DNA from: Trichoplax adhaerens | Lineage: Eukaryota; Placozoa; Uniplacotomia; Trichoplacea; Trichoplacidae | Assembly (NCBI RefSeq): GCF_000150275.1 | Contig: NW_002060943.1 | Coordinates: forward strand, 8,998,701 to 9,062,700 | Direction: 5' to 3' | DNA length: 64,000 nucleotides | In this document: in pieces, positions 52,375 to 64,000 of the stretch | Layout of the letters: every line of letters starts with the position of its first letter | Numbering within the stretch: position 1 is the first letter of the stretch | The notes under the pieces: model-generated | The model's input: only the letters and a program-made list of their open reading frames with translations | Told to the model about the DNA's origin: nothing | Databases searched by the model: none | Position numbers and translations under genes: made by a program

Positions 52375-54507
52375 ATGAGTTATCAGCTTTACAGAAATAC
52401 GACGTTAGGTCAGAGTTTACAGGAAACGTTAGAGGAACTGATACAGGTCAGTACGATGGAGATCGTGTTTGCTTTTCGCATCGCATCTTGAAGCTAAGGG
52501 CATGTTATTATTGCATATCGTTATTGCATGTGGCTATCTTGAATTGAGTTCTTGGTCAAGGTTCGAAAATCTTGACTTAAATATATAGTATGATTTATGA
52601 ATATGATCTAGTAGTTTTCAGCTAAATCGAAATCTGCATGCACGCTTGCCTGTGATAGCAACCTCTGCTATGCGCAGGGATATAACTGTGCATTGCCCAA
52701 AAAAAGAAGCGTGACATTGTCAAAGACTACTATACGTTTACGGTAGAGGTAGACGCTAATTCTGCTATCTGATCATGCTGTGGTACCTGAAAATGAGAAA
52801 AATACGGCACGAGGCAATCATGGATCCCTTTTAGTAGCACGTGATAATGTACCAGATTTTGTTTGTCGATAATACTGATATTGTTATGCTGTACTGTATA
52901 AAAATCATCTTTAAGGTGGAACAACTAGCATAAATAGCGACGAGATAAATAAGTTACGAGCTCTGTCGGTATATCCAATAAGGTGGAACAACTAGCATAA
53001 ATAGCGACGAGATAAATAAGTTACGAGCTCTGTCGGTATATCCAATAAGGTGGAACAACTAGCATAAATAGCGACGAGATAAATAAGTTACGAGCTCTAT
53101 CTGTATATCCAATAGGATCTCGAGCTCTTACAACGTGTTCGATTATACTTACTATACAGTGTACAGTATATTACTGTAGTAATCAAAAGGCGAGATTAGA
53201 AATATGTAATGTACAGTATATGCTCTCAATTCATTCTATTTGATCTACAGCGGCCAAGAGTGGACGTGAATATGCAACATTGATTGTTATTATCTACTGC
53301 GTAAAAGGAACTTTACTGCACACCACTGTTATACACCGCTATGTAGTAGGAAAATAGTAATGAAAAATCATTTCAGAATAATAAATCTTAAAAAGTATTC
53401 CGCGCCGGTGTCTTTTAGCCGCCACTTGTACAAATACGATTCTGTGATAAATTGCTTTGCACGAATTATCGTATATCAATTGATGAATGGTAGCAAATCA
53501 TACTCGGCGATCTAAAATTGGCCAATATACAGTATATACTGTACGCGTATATAATATAAATTCACTGAGGTACATGCTATTCATATAGTAGATTTTATTA
53601 TGATAAAAACTACGAAATCATGATTGCACAATTTATAAGTGAGCGTTCTAGTTGATAATATGTTAATATATATAATAATGGTTTCTTATTTCTACACTTG
53701 CTACCTGCTAGTTCACGACAATTTCCATTTTGAGACATACTGCCGACTACAACTAAAAGTCACAGAGATGGCTACACGTATTCGTTACTGTAAATGAAAA
53801 TAATTAAGAACGACAAAATTCTATTTTAATCTCTAGACGCAGCAAATTGATCCTGATTTGGCTTTGATCGTTCTACTACAATTTGATAAAACTATTAATT
53901 CCGCATTAGCAAATCGGTTACGCACTAGAATGTCATTTAAGGTAAGTTTTATATCAGTTAGGAATGCTTGAAAGTGCTCAACTACTTCACTTTTTTATCG
54001 ACCAAATTGCTGTGCATGTTTTACTGAAGCAAAATATCTCTTATCCACTACTTTATAAAGTATACTGTAGTCGTTATACTGTACTAATGAATAATAGTAT
54101 AGAGTTTTTCTAACTGCAAGAACGATGTATTGATGTTGTGGAAAGAATCGTAGAGTCAAGAAGAATCCTATAAGTGTCTTTACAATTTATGCAGTATTAG
54201 ATATGTACAACACAGTCCACTACGAAATATTTTAATATTATCTTAATCCGCATTTCTAACCCATTGTAAGTACAGTATTAGCGACGATGAGCAAAAAACT
54301 TACAAGGAAATTTAAGCGTTTTCTGCTTCATGTTTTATTTAGGGACATTTACGAACATACAGGTTTTGTGATAGTGTTTGGACTTTAATTGTTGAAAATG
54401 CGGAATTCCGTGAGACCGGAAGCGATACACACTCGTTTAAGGTTGACAAATTGAAAGTAGTTGCTTGTGACGGTAAAACAAGTGGCCTAGAATGTAAGGA
54501 ACTTTAA
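52375..54507 (+). CDS. GTF2A2: Transcription initiation factor IIA gamma subunit
   Basis: Three exons: 52375-52446, 53837-53941, 54343-54507 (342 nt, 113 aa; human 109). The protein begins [20 protein letters not shown], the conserved TFIIA-gamma helical bundle, and continues with [34 protein letters not shown] and [12 protein letters not shown], the C-terminal beta-barrel that binds DNA-bound TBP. TFIIA stabilises TBP on promoters. Intron 1 (52447-53836, 1390 bp) contains three 67-bp tandem repeats and a weak GTAC array. The C-terminal residues (GLECKEL) differ from the animal consensus. It is divergent with glycosyltransferase A and convergent with copy B. Confidence 0.97.
52913..53113. repeat. 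Three tandem copies of a 67-bp repeat
   Basis: Units begin at 52913, 52980 and 53047, each starting AAGGTGGAACAACTAGCATA and ending TATATCCAAT. Units 1 and 2 look identical; unit 3 differs at a few bases (CTATCTG against CTGTCGG). They lie in GTF2A2 intron 1. The high identity points to recent amplification. There are no spacers, so this is not a CRISPR array. Confidence 0.93.
53150..53220. repeat. Small GTAC array in GTF2A2 intron 1
   Basis: CAGTGTACAGTATATTAC and TGTACAGTATAT words occur about 780 bp downstream of the GTF2A2 start codon. It is weak, but is the only grouping of these words seen inside a gene. Confidence 0.5.
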
Positions 54508-57467
54508 CTAGAGTACCGATTCTCTTCCTGACCAAGTCAATACATCACTCCGATATCTTTTGCTAATTATAGTATTTATAGCCAAACTGACGTGAATTCA
54601 TCCAGTTAAACACTAACAGTAAACCCATTACAGTATTATGTTATTAAGTAATTAATGTACCTACTATGAATTAACCGGACAAGGATGCCTAGTTAAACTT
54701 CAAGCTTAAAATATCCTGTGCATACACACAGTATTGGTTTAAGAAATCTACTATCTATTACATTGATTTGAAACATAAGTACACTATTATACAACTTCGC
54801 CTCATTACATATACTGCAATATTGTTGCAAGGTTAATATTCTATACACATCAGTGTCATAACATTAATTAATTAACATATACCTAGATCTTGTCCGCCTT
54901 AGTTGATACTACCAAAGTAGCATTGTTGTTCTGCAGTTTCGAACGCTCTCATTGGATATATATTTGATGCCCTGCCCTCTTTTATCATTTTATATATATA
55001 TAATCTAAACCGTTTTAAGATGTGAAAATAAATTGATAGATAACATATCGATGTATTAATAATATGTTTGAAAATCACAAAAACTGAAGTATTCTTTGTT
55101 CACTGAATTTTTGTGACACTTTTCTATTTACCCAAAATAGTTTGATGAACTTCAAATCCTGACAAGCTAGACAGAAATAAAACCTTACAGTCGATACCAT
55201 ATAATTAGACGATCTCAGCATTCCACAATAAATCTGAAGTCCGGACATCGCGATACCATAGTTATCACGGAAATAAAAATATATCCCAATATCTTCTGGT
55301 GGAAATATATTATTATATCAATGAAAATAAATCATGCTATGTTTCTCTTAGGCCTTCATTTCTTTGCATTTACGTGCTAATGTTCAACTATTTCAATATG
55401 ATTTATGTTGCCTAAGTAAGATTATATCTGAAATGCCTATTTCTGTACACATGATCATTTAGATAGCTTATAGAAAAATATTGAAGGACTAAAATATTTA
55501 AAATGTAAATCTGTGAGCTTATAAATCCTTGGATAATTAATTTAGCAACTAATTGTATTATTATTGTATTCATTAGATTTCATACTTGACAAGTAAATCC
55601 ATGATATCGAAAATATTTAAAATAATAAATTTATTTAGATTGTACTGAAACGAGTATTTATAATTTACTATCATTTCTAAGCATTACTCAAGGCATGCCA
55701 GTGATACTGTCCATCATGCATCTTACATGTACGGTATTGAAGACTGTCAGTTGCAATTACTGTAAAGTCGTCATGGAACTAATAGAGCGATGAGTTAATC
55801 TACCGTATGGATCGCAATCTTATTATGATGAGTTAGACCCGTTAGGGTAAAGGGTATTTTGCTAGTTATTACGTTCATGAAAGTTATCTGGAAAACAGCC
55901 AGCTCTGACAGCATATACTTTACTAGTTGTAATTACATACGTGGTACATATATTATTTATGCATTAAGACTACAGAAGGGGAACGTTTATGATAACATCA
56001 TAGCGTAGTGTATCATTACTGTACACATGAAGCCATTAAAACTATTTGAAAACTTTAATAATATGATTGAATACGCGCAGATATAATAGGTTGTTAATAA
56101 GAAAGGGTGACAAATCTAGTGTCTGATGGTAGCAAAATAGATAGAATGAAAAACTACTGACTTCAGTCCAGAGGAGCAGTAAAGTTTTACACCGTAGTAT
56201 CATACGAACAGGTTACATTAATATTCTAATTTCTTGTAACAGCATTTAATGTAGTTCCCTTATACAATAATGTTGTAAGTCCTAGTAGATATTTAGTAAA
56301 GAAAATAATAAGAATGGCCTCTCACATTAAATCGGAATGACTGTCTTATCGACTGTAATCACAACACGTTTATAAAACGTAGGAGAAATCGGTAGCGATT
56401 TAAGCCTCCACGAAATTTATTTTTTACACAGTTTATGAACTAGCAGCTATTATAAATTATAATCAAAATTCTAATAAATTAGATCTTCCAACACTAAATT
56501 ATCATCATCGCAGTGTTGTACGGCAATCAATAAATTTTAATTTTAATTATAGTCAATGAACGTATAATAATGGATAAAATGTGTATTTTTGATCTAATTA
56601 ATATCGGGTGCAGTGATTATAATGATGAACTTCACAATATTGAAATATCTTTGATCTCGAAAGAGGAACATATAAATTATTTATAGGCCTTTTAAATCTA
56701 CCATGAGTCAGTAACACCCTTTCATATTTACTATGCATACAATATATGGCAATCATCCAAAATCTATTCATATCTATTAAGAACACCGATACCCGCATCT
56801 TAACATTCCTAGATAGTTTGACTTCGTAGGCTATACAATGTAGATTATACGATACTTCAATTTTATAGTAATTGTAAATGAAATCAAACAAAATTCACTG
56901 ATTCTTAAAATACTGACAATAACTTAACTTACTCTAATACACTAACTGTCTAGTTCAGTTTGAAGGTAATCGTATGTGGTAAATTGTTGATTCCATTACA
57001 TCTGTACATTTATGCTATACGAACCTGTAGTTATAACTACCGAAGTCTGTTAACTTTTATTATAAATTCGACGCAATTATTATAATCACTTTCTATGCAT
57101 GAAATACACGGCAGGAATTGCAATATTTATGAACTGAAATACGTTTTACGAATTTCAAATGTTACTTATAAATCGATTAAACATAGATTCAAAGAGCTCT
57201 TGTAACAGAAAGACTGGTTAGAACTCAAAATTTGAAACATTTACGCAAATTAATATTTTCTATTGTTACTTTTAATTATAATAGATACCACCTCGAATAC
57301 ACTATGTTCAAAATAAAACTTTGATGCATACAATTTAAAATGTACAATATTAATATTTTAATACCAGGAGATGATAAAAATGTAACGATATTCTTTGTCT
57401 ATTCTAATATCCGTATCTATTTATATTGTATTACACAGCAACGTCAACAAATTTAATTGCTCTAATA
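54508..57467. other. Tail-to-tail intergenic region, GTF2A2/glycosyltransferase B
   Basis: A nearly 3-kb AT-rich stretch. The longest open frame (97 codons, minus strand, 56598-56891) shows no domain or splice continuity. No GTAC array and no repeats of note. Confidence 0.55.
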
Positions 57468-60264
57468 TTACGGATCTCGACCTATACACTTATCATAAAC
57501 ACCAGGAAACTTTACGCACACTATCTGGAAATGCTTTCTATTCGGATATAACGATCTTGTCTTGGGACACATACACTTGACAGACATGTATGGTGTCCAA
57601 TCGCTTGGATTACAGTACATACCGAAAAGATCTCGTTCACCCGTATTCAAGGTGATCTTATTTAGATCTACTAAACGAGGAGATTTTGACCATGCAGGAT
57701 TTGGCTAAAAAGTTGTGCATAGAATGTTATTGACCATAAATCAGCCTTGTTAATGCCATATATAACAATACTTCATTTACTGAATTCGTTCATAAGACAG
57801 CATAATAATCTAAAAAAGCTTTTATACACGAATAGCTGACCTCAATCCTACGTCTTTTCTTTCCATCTCCAGTATGCCCAAGCCCTATTGCACCAATATG
57901 CCATATTCGTCCAAGAGTCGGAACAATCACATTGTAGCGACCTACCCAAAGCCAACCAAGGGCCTCAGACCAATCGTTGACTTTGATTGTTAAGAAACGA
58001 GACGTTTTAATTTCTCTCCAAACAGAAGCGTTGAATGCGTACGCCATGCCGGGAAAGAAGAGCATATATCTTCAAAGAAACATAAACAAAGAAATTATGT
58101 ACATACATAAGCGAGCAGCAAATAGATTATTTTATGTATATGTAGATAAAGTAACATGCAGAATTTTTGGTAATAGTATTGCTATGTATTACTTTCAAAA
58201 GCCTAATACTACTTAAAGTTTATGCTTTCGAAATTACACACCGAATCACCACCGTATCTGGGTGAGGATTTACAAGATTTTCTCCTGACCATCCCCCAAG
58301 TCCAACAGCAACAGTCTTATAACGCGAATTTTTGATCTGTAACATGTACCATATCATCTTGATGGCGTCTTTCGAAAGCTCGATATCGTCCTCTAAAAAG
58401 AGAACATCTTCCTCATATACAGATCCCAAACCAAAAATATCTACGAGTAAAAGCACCAGAGTACTTGAGAATATTCCTCAAACGATTCAAATTGATCAAG
58501 TGATGTCATTTTTTATTATAGGTAGAAACGCTAGTGCTAGCCAATACACGATATATTAGCTTTCAATTGTTGAATACTTGTAGACATATCTATAAGTATC
58601 TCAAGTTATACTTTAACAATTCATACCTTATCGTATTATCATACAAAATAATGGATACTCTATAATTTTAATTAAGCACAGGACTGTACGTTGTAACTTT
58701 CAATTAGCGCAGGGTAGAGGCACAATGCTATTAATATTTACATCAAAATATTATGTTACTCTGACTACCTGTTATCTAGACATTATTTCAGCAGAAAAGG
58801 TAAAACTGCATAGGCAGTATCGTGTATTGTACTGTACTAGAGATATAATCGTGTTTTGCCTAAATAGCTACAAGTGAAGAAGTTTGAAATGTATGACATC
58901 TACTAATAAGTTAATAGCATTGCATCTAAATGGCTATCTAAAAGTAATATAACGACAATGAAATTCACGAGTAAAAGTAATTATGAGTTAATTTTATGCC
59001 ACATCGCTTGTATCCACTTTGAAAGTATCAAGCATATCATGTAACAAACATCCACGTACAATACTGTAGGTTTAAAGATTTATCCAGCTTTTGGTATACT
59101 TCTGGCGTGCATGACAACACGATCATAATTACTTCATGCTCATGGATTCTATAATTGAACATTTTAGATGATGGATGACAGCGTGCGCATAGAACTGTAT
59201 TTACAATTTACAAGTACAACTTAGACATAGATACAAGCATATTTACACTTGCGATACATTACAATATTTATCTACAGTAGACAAATATACTGGTTCAGCT
59301 CTAGGTTGAATGCTGTATCGATACAGCAGGTAGATACGTAATATAGTGGCGTCGATTGCTAAATTAAATGATGACACAGATCCTGTAGATGATAGCAAAT
59401 AGTGAAGGAACTTAATCTCATCATTAAGAAATTTGATACTATTGATACAACACACACACAATTAACCATTATTGATAACCTCAAGCTAATCTTAAGAATT
59501 TAAGTATTGCAAAAAATAGATTGCCGCACCAATAGAATGTACTTGATTGACTGTTTCATCGATCCAATTTCTTCTTTAAGTTAATGTACAGTATAGTCTA
59601 TTGCTGTGTCTATATACGATTATATATGCAAATCTGCATGGCACTAAATTTTGATCGAAAATACCATGCGTCAATATGATAAGCTACTTTACTACAATTG
59701 TGTAAAATTGTGCAGAAATGTAAATAGGTTTTAGCGATCAAGATTTACACCATCGTTCCATTACAATGATACAGTACCTTTGTCCTCGAAAGTCTGCTTT
59801 ACAACATTATACCACTGTTGTTTATATTCTTTTGCATTTCTACGTTTACTCTGTGTAATTATAGTTTTAGTCTTGCAAAATTTTACACCTGCAATAAGTT
59901 GGTTGGTTTTTTTGATATCTTCATCTTTGACGACTGGTGATTTCTGACATGCGAATAAACATGTGCTATTAGGATGTAGACCATCAATATCTCGTAGCGA
60001 ACGCAATAATCGTGACATATATTCGTGCCGATATGAACAGAAAATCACCATAGGAATCTTTATACTGGTAAAATTACTTTCGAAGGTTAATGGAGGAGCC
60101 GTTGCCAGTGTAACTTCATTATTAGTAAAGGTAATTCCATTAAGATCAGTATCTTTACTTTTCGATATATCAATGTCTTTATGATTATAACTAGAATTTC
60201 TAATTTTTATAATAAACATGAATGCGGTGATTACAATAATAACTAAGAAGCAACGATGCCTCAT
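57468..60264 (-). CDS. MGAT2-like (GT16-type) glycosyltransferase, copy B
   Basis: Four exons: 60264-59778, 58440-58242, 58069-57841, 57704-57468 (1152 nt, 383 aa). It is a paralogue of copy A: the last three exons have identical lengths (199, 229, 237 nt) and phases, and shared segments include IVIFCSYR-like MVIFCSYRHEYM, LIAGVKFC, DVLFLEDDIELSKDA, GLGGWSGE, NPHPDT, NDWSEA and RDP at the end. The signal-anchor helix is at about 5-20; the stem is 50-60 residues shorter than in copy A. The Glu-Asp-Asp metal motif (about 179-181) is intact. The exon 2 donor is GTGTGT. Intron 1 (58441-59777, 1.3 kb) shows nothing else. It is presumably a Golgi N-acetylglucosaminyltransferase-like enzyme of unknown acceptor. 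It is divergent with PPIP5K across array I. Confidence 0.78.
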
Positions 60265-60867
60265 TTTTGAATTGCACGACCGTTATTGCAGCAAAGGAAT
60301 GAAATCGTTCAACAGTAAAATTGGAAATGTAGCTAAAATTGAATCAATAAGACGGTGTTACAAAGTTGATAGCGTAGTTACAGTATGTATCAAGCACAGC
60401 GGTACAATAAGGAGGCAAACTTCAAGATGGAAGGCAAAATCGATCGTGATTTTTTTAGTTTACATAGATATTTTACATCCTATGCAGAACCGCATAATAC
60501 GAGTACGGTGAGTTGCACGATGGCGTTTGTGATGATCCAGTTGTCTGGCACTATCTAATACTGTCAATCCCAACCAATTGGTGTCGAAGGTTTCGGCCTT
60601 GTACCCAGTTCTATACGAATAAATGTGCTTTGCTTATAGCATGGTATAATTCAGATATTACGATCTATAATTCATTTATTTATTAATTAATCAATGAATA
60701 AACGCAGACTTAAATCGCTGGGTTAAGAGTGTTTCAAAATCGTGACCTGGATCAGCTCCTACACGATGAATCATTATGCAGTCAACAAAGCAACGTTGCA
60801 GGTGTGATGTGTACTCAGGTGTCCCGTACCCGACAGAGACTGTTACGGTAACAGTGTTCCTAGCGAC

Positions 60868-61240
60868 TGTAGTGTACAGTGTACAGTACAAGGGACTTCT
60901 AACAGTACTGTACAGTACAGAACTGACGTCTACGGTACTGTACAGTACAGTACTAAACACAACTGCACTGTAGAATACGGAACGGAATCACATGGATTTG
61001 CGATTCCGTTCCGTTCCGTATTCCATACCGTTCCGTCGAAAATACAAAATCTTACAGTACTGTACTGCATACTACAGTATTAATTTGCATAGGTTCACAA
61101 AATATTTTCTCGGCATACTGTACACACTACTATACAGTACTGTACAGAACTGATATCTACGCTAATGTACAGTACTAAACACTACGGACTGTAACTCACT
61201 GTACTGTACAGTACAGTACTGTACAGTGTACAGTGTAATG
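60868..61240. repeat. GTAC palindrome array I
   Basis: Runs at about 60870-60955, 61055-61070, 61120-61150 and 61198-61232, with CTGTACAGTACAGTACTGTAC near 61201. The words and 5-bp register match arrays B, D, E and G. Confidence 0.85.
60974..61022. repeat. Inverted repeat (hairpin) of a CGGAA/TTCCG motif
   Basis: The left arm AATACGGAACGGAATC (60974-60989) pairs with a right arm starting GATTCCGTTCCG at 61002; the right arm carries one extra CCGTT unit. The loop is 12 nt. It sits inside array I, and a third TTCCGT block follows near 61030. Confidence 0.75.
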
Positions 61241-61562
61241 GTGTATTTAATTTCAAAATTTTATTTCAGAAGCTAGCGCGTACCCAAGTAGAGATTTCTC
61301 TTGCTCTACAACTTGTAGTCTTTGGCCCTCAGTATATTACTTTCATATTTTTACAATGGAGAAAATTTCATTTCTACGATAATTATCCATCGAACGAGTG
61401 GTACACTGATAGCTGCACTCTTTTACTCATAAGATTGTAGTACTGTATTTCTTTCTTAGCAGTTGTTGTTAATAGATAGTACAATATACGTTCGATAACA
61501 CTTCCATTCAAGCTTTGCCTTCATTAATTGATTTATATTTAATACGATCGATCTCAGACAAG

Positions 61563-64000
61563 ATGACCGAGGTAAAAATTATAAAAGTCTTCCTGTACTC
61601 TACATGTACTATTAATCAATAACTTCAATTTTATTCATTGTCATACGGTACTACTGTACTTGGAACTAAGGATATAGTAGCACTGTAAACTCCAATGACT
61701 TAGCATAGTTTACATAATGTATTACAACTACAGTTTATGAATGACCGAGACGGAATTAACTTGTAAAACCATTCTATGCAATGAAATAATTTAATTTTTA
61801 AATTTGAATTTTTAGGACCACTCAATAAGTGGAAATCGTATTGTAATAGGAGTGTGCTCTATGAATAGAAAAGTAAGTGCTATAACTAGTAACTACAATT
61901 ACCTACCTCTCTATGAAGCTTGTCTAAAAAAAGTTTCAGAGATTGTATCAAGTTAGTTGTGGCTTTCAATTAATATGCACTATCGCATACAATTGTTCAA
62001 TTATACTGTATATTCATTATTTATCGATTGCAGTTGAATCTAGAGTTGTCGATATTAAGAGTTTTTGTTACTATGATACACCATGGACAACCAAATACCA
62101 TTGTTGTACGGTAGTAGTCTGTGTATTCAAGTATTCAATGCCTACAGGTTATTGGTTATAAGCTGTACGGATAGACTAAAATTGTACTCTCATTCCTATT
62201 CTCTACTTGCATTAAAACTATTTTCCTGTTGATGTAAAGCACACTAGTTTGCAGTACATGTCGTTGTTGTAGTACTTTTATTTTACTGTTAAAATAAACT
62301 TATAAGAGTATCTAAGCTGAACGTAATTTCTGCTTTACTATGACTTCAGTCAAGAGCGAGACCAATGAAAGAAATACTGAATCGCTTGCGTAAATATGAT
62401 TCGCTACAAATTATTACCTTCCAAGATGACGTCATTCTTAATGAACCGGTCGAAAAATGGCCCTGTTGTGATTGCTTGATAGCTTTCTACTCTTCTGGAT
62501 TTCCCTTGAAGAAGGCGATAGAGTATGCACAGTTACGAAAGCCGTTTCTCCTTAATGATTTAACGATGCAATACGACTTGATGGACAGGTACGAAAATAC
62601 TATCTTAAAAATTTCAGGCTATCTAATTGAACTTAACAAGCTCACGTTTGTCCAATTTCCGTATACATTTTATGCAAATGTTGGATAGAATAAACTTTAA
62701 TCTGTACGAATTATAAATATGCCCTTTGTAATAATCAATATGTCTTGTTTACAATATCCAGAGCAAAGGTCTACAGGATTTTAAAAAAACATGAGATACC
62801 AATACCTAGATATACCATCTTGGAAAGAAATTTAGACAATGAAAATGATGGTCAGAGTAAGTTTTACTATATAAAGACTGTAAACTTATAATTACCTTAA
62901 CCATGGACTACTAGATATCTAGTAGTCCATTCCCTAACTGATTAAAGCATATGCCCATCTTGTAAATAGTATCAAAGATAAGTCCAATTAGGAATCCATG
63001 GAAAGGTACTAGTTTAGTGTAGACTAGTGAAACCTTTGCTATTTGACCTAAAATCTAGTAGAAAGTGTACATCAAGGCACATTTTAGAAATTTGAAGGAT
63101 GCAGCAATAACATATGCAATAAAGCTAATGTATTAGCTACCTATATTCAGAAAGAATCCTAATTTCCTCTAATTACTAATAACCCACCAAATCTTATTTA
63201 TCGTACATCACAATAATAACTTACAGACATTGATGAACTTGAAGATATCTTAAAAGTTAGTGGGGAAATATTCCACAAACCCTTTGTTGAAAAGCCAGTA
63301 TCGGCTGAAGATCATAATATTGTCATATATTATCCTTCTTCCGCTGGAGGTGGAAGCCAGCGACTATTTCGTAAGGTTAGCAAGATCCTCTGCAAGTATA
63401 TTCAATTTCTGCACGCTAAAATTATTAAGGTGCTTAAATTACAGTTCAATATACTTGATTGATGGCCAAAATTTATATATACTAGATCGGCTCAAAATCA
63501 AGTGTTTACAAGCAAGAAAGCCACGTTAGAAGAGATGGGTCATACCTTTACGAGGAATTCATGCCCACAGAAGGAGTCGATGTTAAGGTACTAGACTTAC
63601 TTATCCACTTGCATAGCATTGCGCTCAACAAGTACGCAAGAGACTGTATCATTACAGAACAATTACAGCTTTACAGCGTTATAATAGTGAGGTACTCATA
63701 TAACTTTAGATCTACACAGTTGGACCAGAATATGCACATGCTGAAGCTCGAAAATCACCAGTAAGTTACGACATCACCATTCGAGTAAATTATTGAAAAG
63801 CCACTTGTTGTAAACGATTACATTGCCTACGCAAAATTCAGATACAGTATCAAAAAAGTAGCTTTTTTATATGTATTTTTATTTAAATAAAATTTAAATT
63901 TTTTTACTCACCTTTACAGGCATTAGATGGAGTTGTTGAGAGAGATATACAAGGGAAAGAAGTTCGATATCCTATCATTTTGACAGCTGCTGAAAAAACT
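61563..64000 (+). CDS. PPIP5K: Diphosphoinositol pentakisphosphate kinase (PPIP5K/Vip1), N-terminal part
   Basis: PPIP5K phosphorylates inositol hexakisphosphate and 5-InsP7 at position 1 to make inositol pyrophosphates, in the cytosol. Exons: 61563-61571, 61816-61872, 62350-62588, 62762-62856, 63227-63375, 63486-63587, 63710-63760, 63920 to the window end. All phases agree. The segments [41 protein letters not shown] and [14 protein letters not shown] form the N-terminal domain. The ATP-grasp core starts with [47 protein letters not shown] and [20 protein letters not shown]. The first exon is only 9 nt (MTE) and is a proposal; a longer upstream start is possible. The rest of the kinase and the phosphatase-like domain lie beyond the window. 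Confidence 0.93.

Larger units (their letters stand above)
60265..61562. promoter_or_regulatory. Head-to-head intergenic region, glycosyltransferase B/PPIP5K (putative bidirectional promoter)
   Basis: 1298 bp separate the start codon of glycosyltransferase B (minus) from the proposed PPIP5K start (plus). It contains GTAC array I and a hairpin. No gene is supported. The promoter role is inferred from position. Confidence 0.5.

Noticed and set aside
52913-53113. Possible CRISPR-like repeat
   Set aside because: The units are directly adjacent without spacers, and the sequence is nuclear eukaryotic DNA; it is a tandem repeat.
1-64000. tRNA, rRNA, complete transposons or endogenous viral genes
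   Set aside because: I looked for cloverleaf-like segments, transposase or reverse-transcriptase motifs and found none that I could support.

Overview
The window is eukaryotic nuclear DNA: AT-rich, with short exons, GT-AG introns of roughly 70 to 1,600 bp, and a run of 50 N at 27904-27953 (a scaffold gap). The gene set (CLCA, TDRKH, FAH, MCCC2, SMU1, CEP20, TMEM161, TFIIA-gamma, PPIP5K, an MGAT2-like pair) is that of an animal. Compact genes, many small introns and low GC would suit an early-branching animal such as a placozoan, but the species is an inference. I rebuilt the genes by hand from splice sites, reading-frame phase and remembered protein families; no database search was run.

Layout (13 genes; strand in brackets): TDRKH-like (-) 692-~3470; MCCC2 (+) 7414-12564; CLCA (-) 13429-18697; an unidentified single-pass membrane protein (-) ~21265-26935; FAH (-) 30405-33562; CEP20/FOPNL (+) 34620-36360; SMU1 (-) 37295-40222; an LRMDA-like leucine-rich-repeat protein (+) 41595-43686; TMEM161 (-) 44442-47175; MGAT2-like glycosyltransferase A (-) 49459-51493; GTF2A2 (+) 52375-54507; MGAT2-like glycosyltransferase B (-) 57468-60264; the start of PPIP5K (+) from 61563, running out of the window. 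Eight models are complete and phase-consistent from start to stop, with lengths close to those of their families: MCCC2 569 aa, CLCA 939, FAH 417, CEP20 168, SMU1 513, GTF2A2 113, and the two glycosyltransferases 441 and 383. The LRMDA-like model (175 aa) is also complete.

The genes do not form one pathway. Two are amino-acid catabolism enzymes (MCCC2 for leucine, FAH for tyrosine), two are probable Golgi glycosyltransferases, and the rest are housekeeping or membrane genes. Many are arranged as divergent (head-to-head) or convergent (tail-to-tail) pairs.

The most striking non-coding signal is a family of arrays made of GTACA and GTACT words, a 5-bp-periodic, self-complementary text full of GTAC palindromes. 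The dense arrays sit in the 5' intergenic regions: upstream of MCCC2, between FAH and CEP20, between SMU1 and the LRR gene, upstream of TMEM161, between glycosyltransferase A and GTF2A2, and between glycosyltransferase B and PPIP5K; a weak one lies upstream of CLCA. I see none in the four tail-to-tail intergenic regions. This promoter-restricted palindromic array is my main candidate for an undescribed element. Other notable points are a CLCA whose zinc-protease motif is lost, a GC-AG intron in FAH, a coding-like antisense exon inside an MCCC2 intron, and a membrane protein of unrecognised family.
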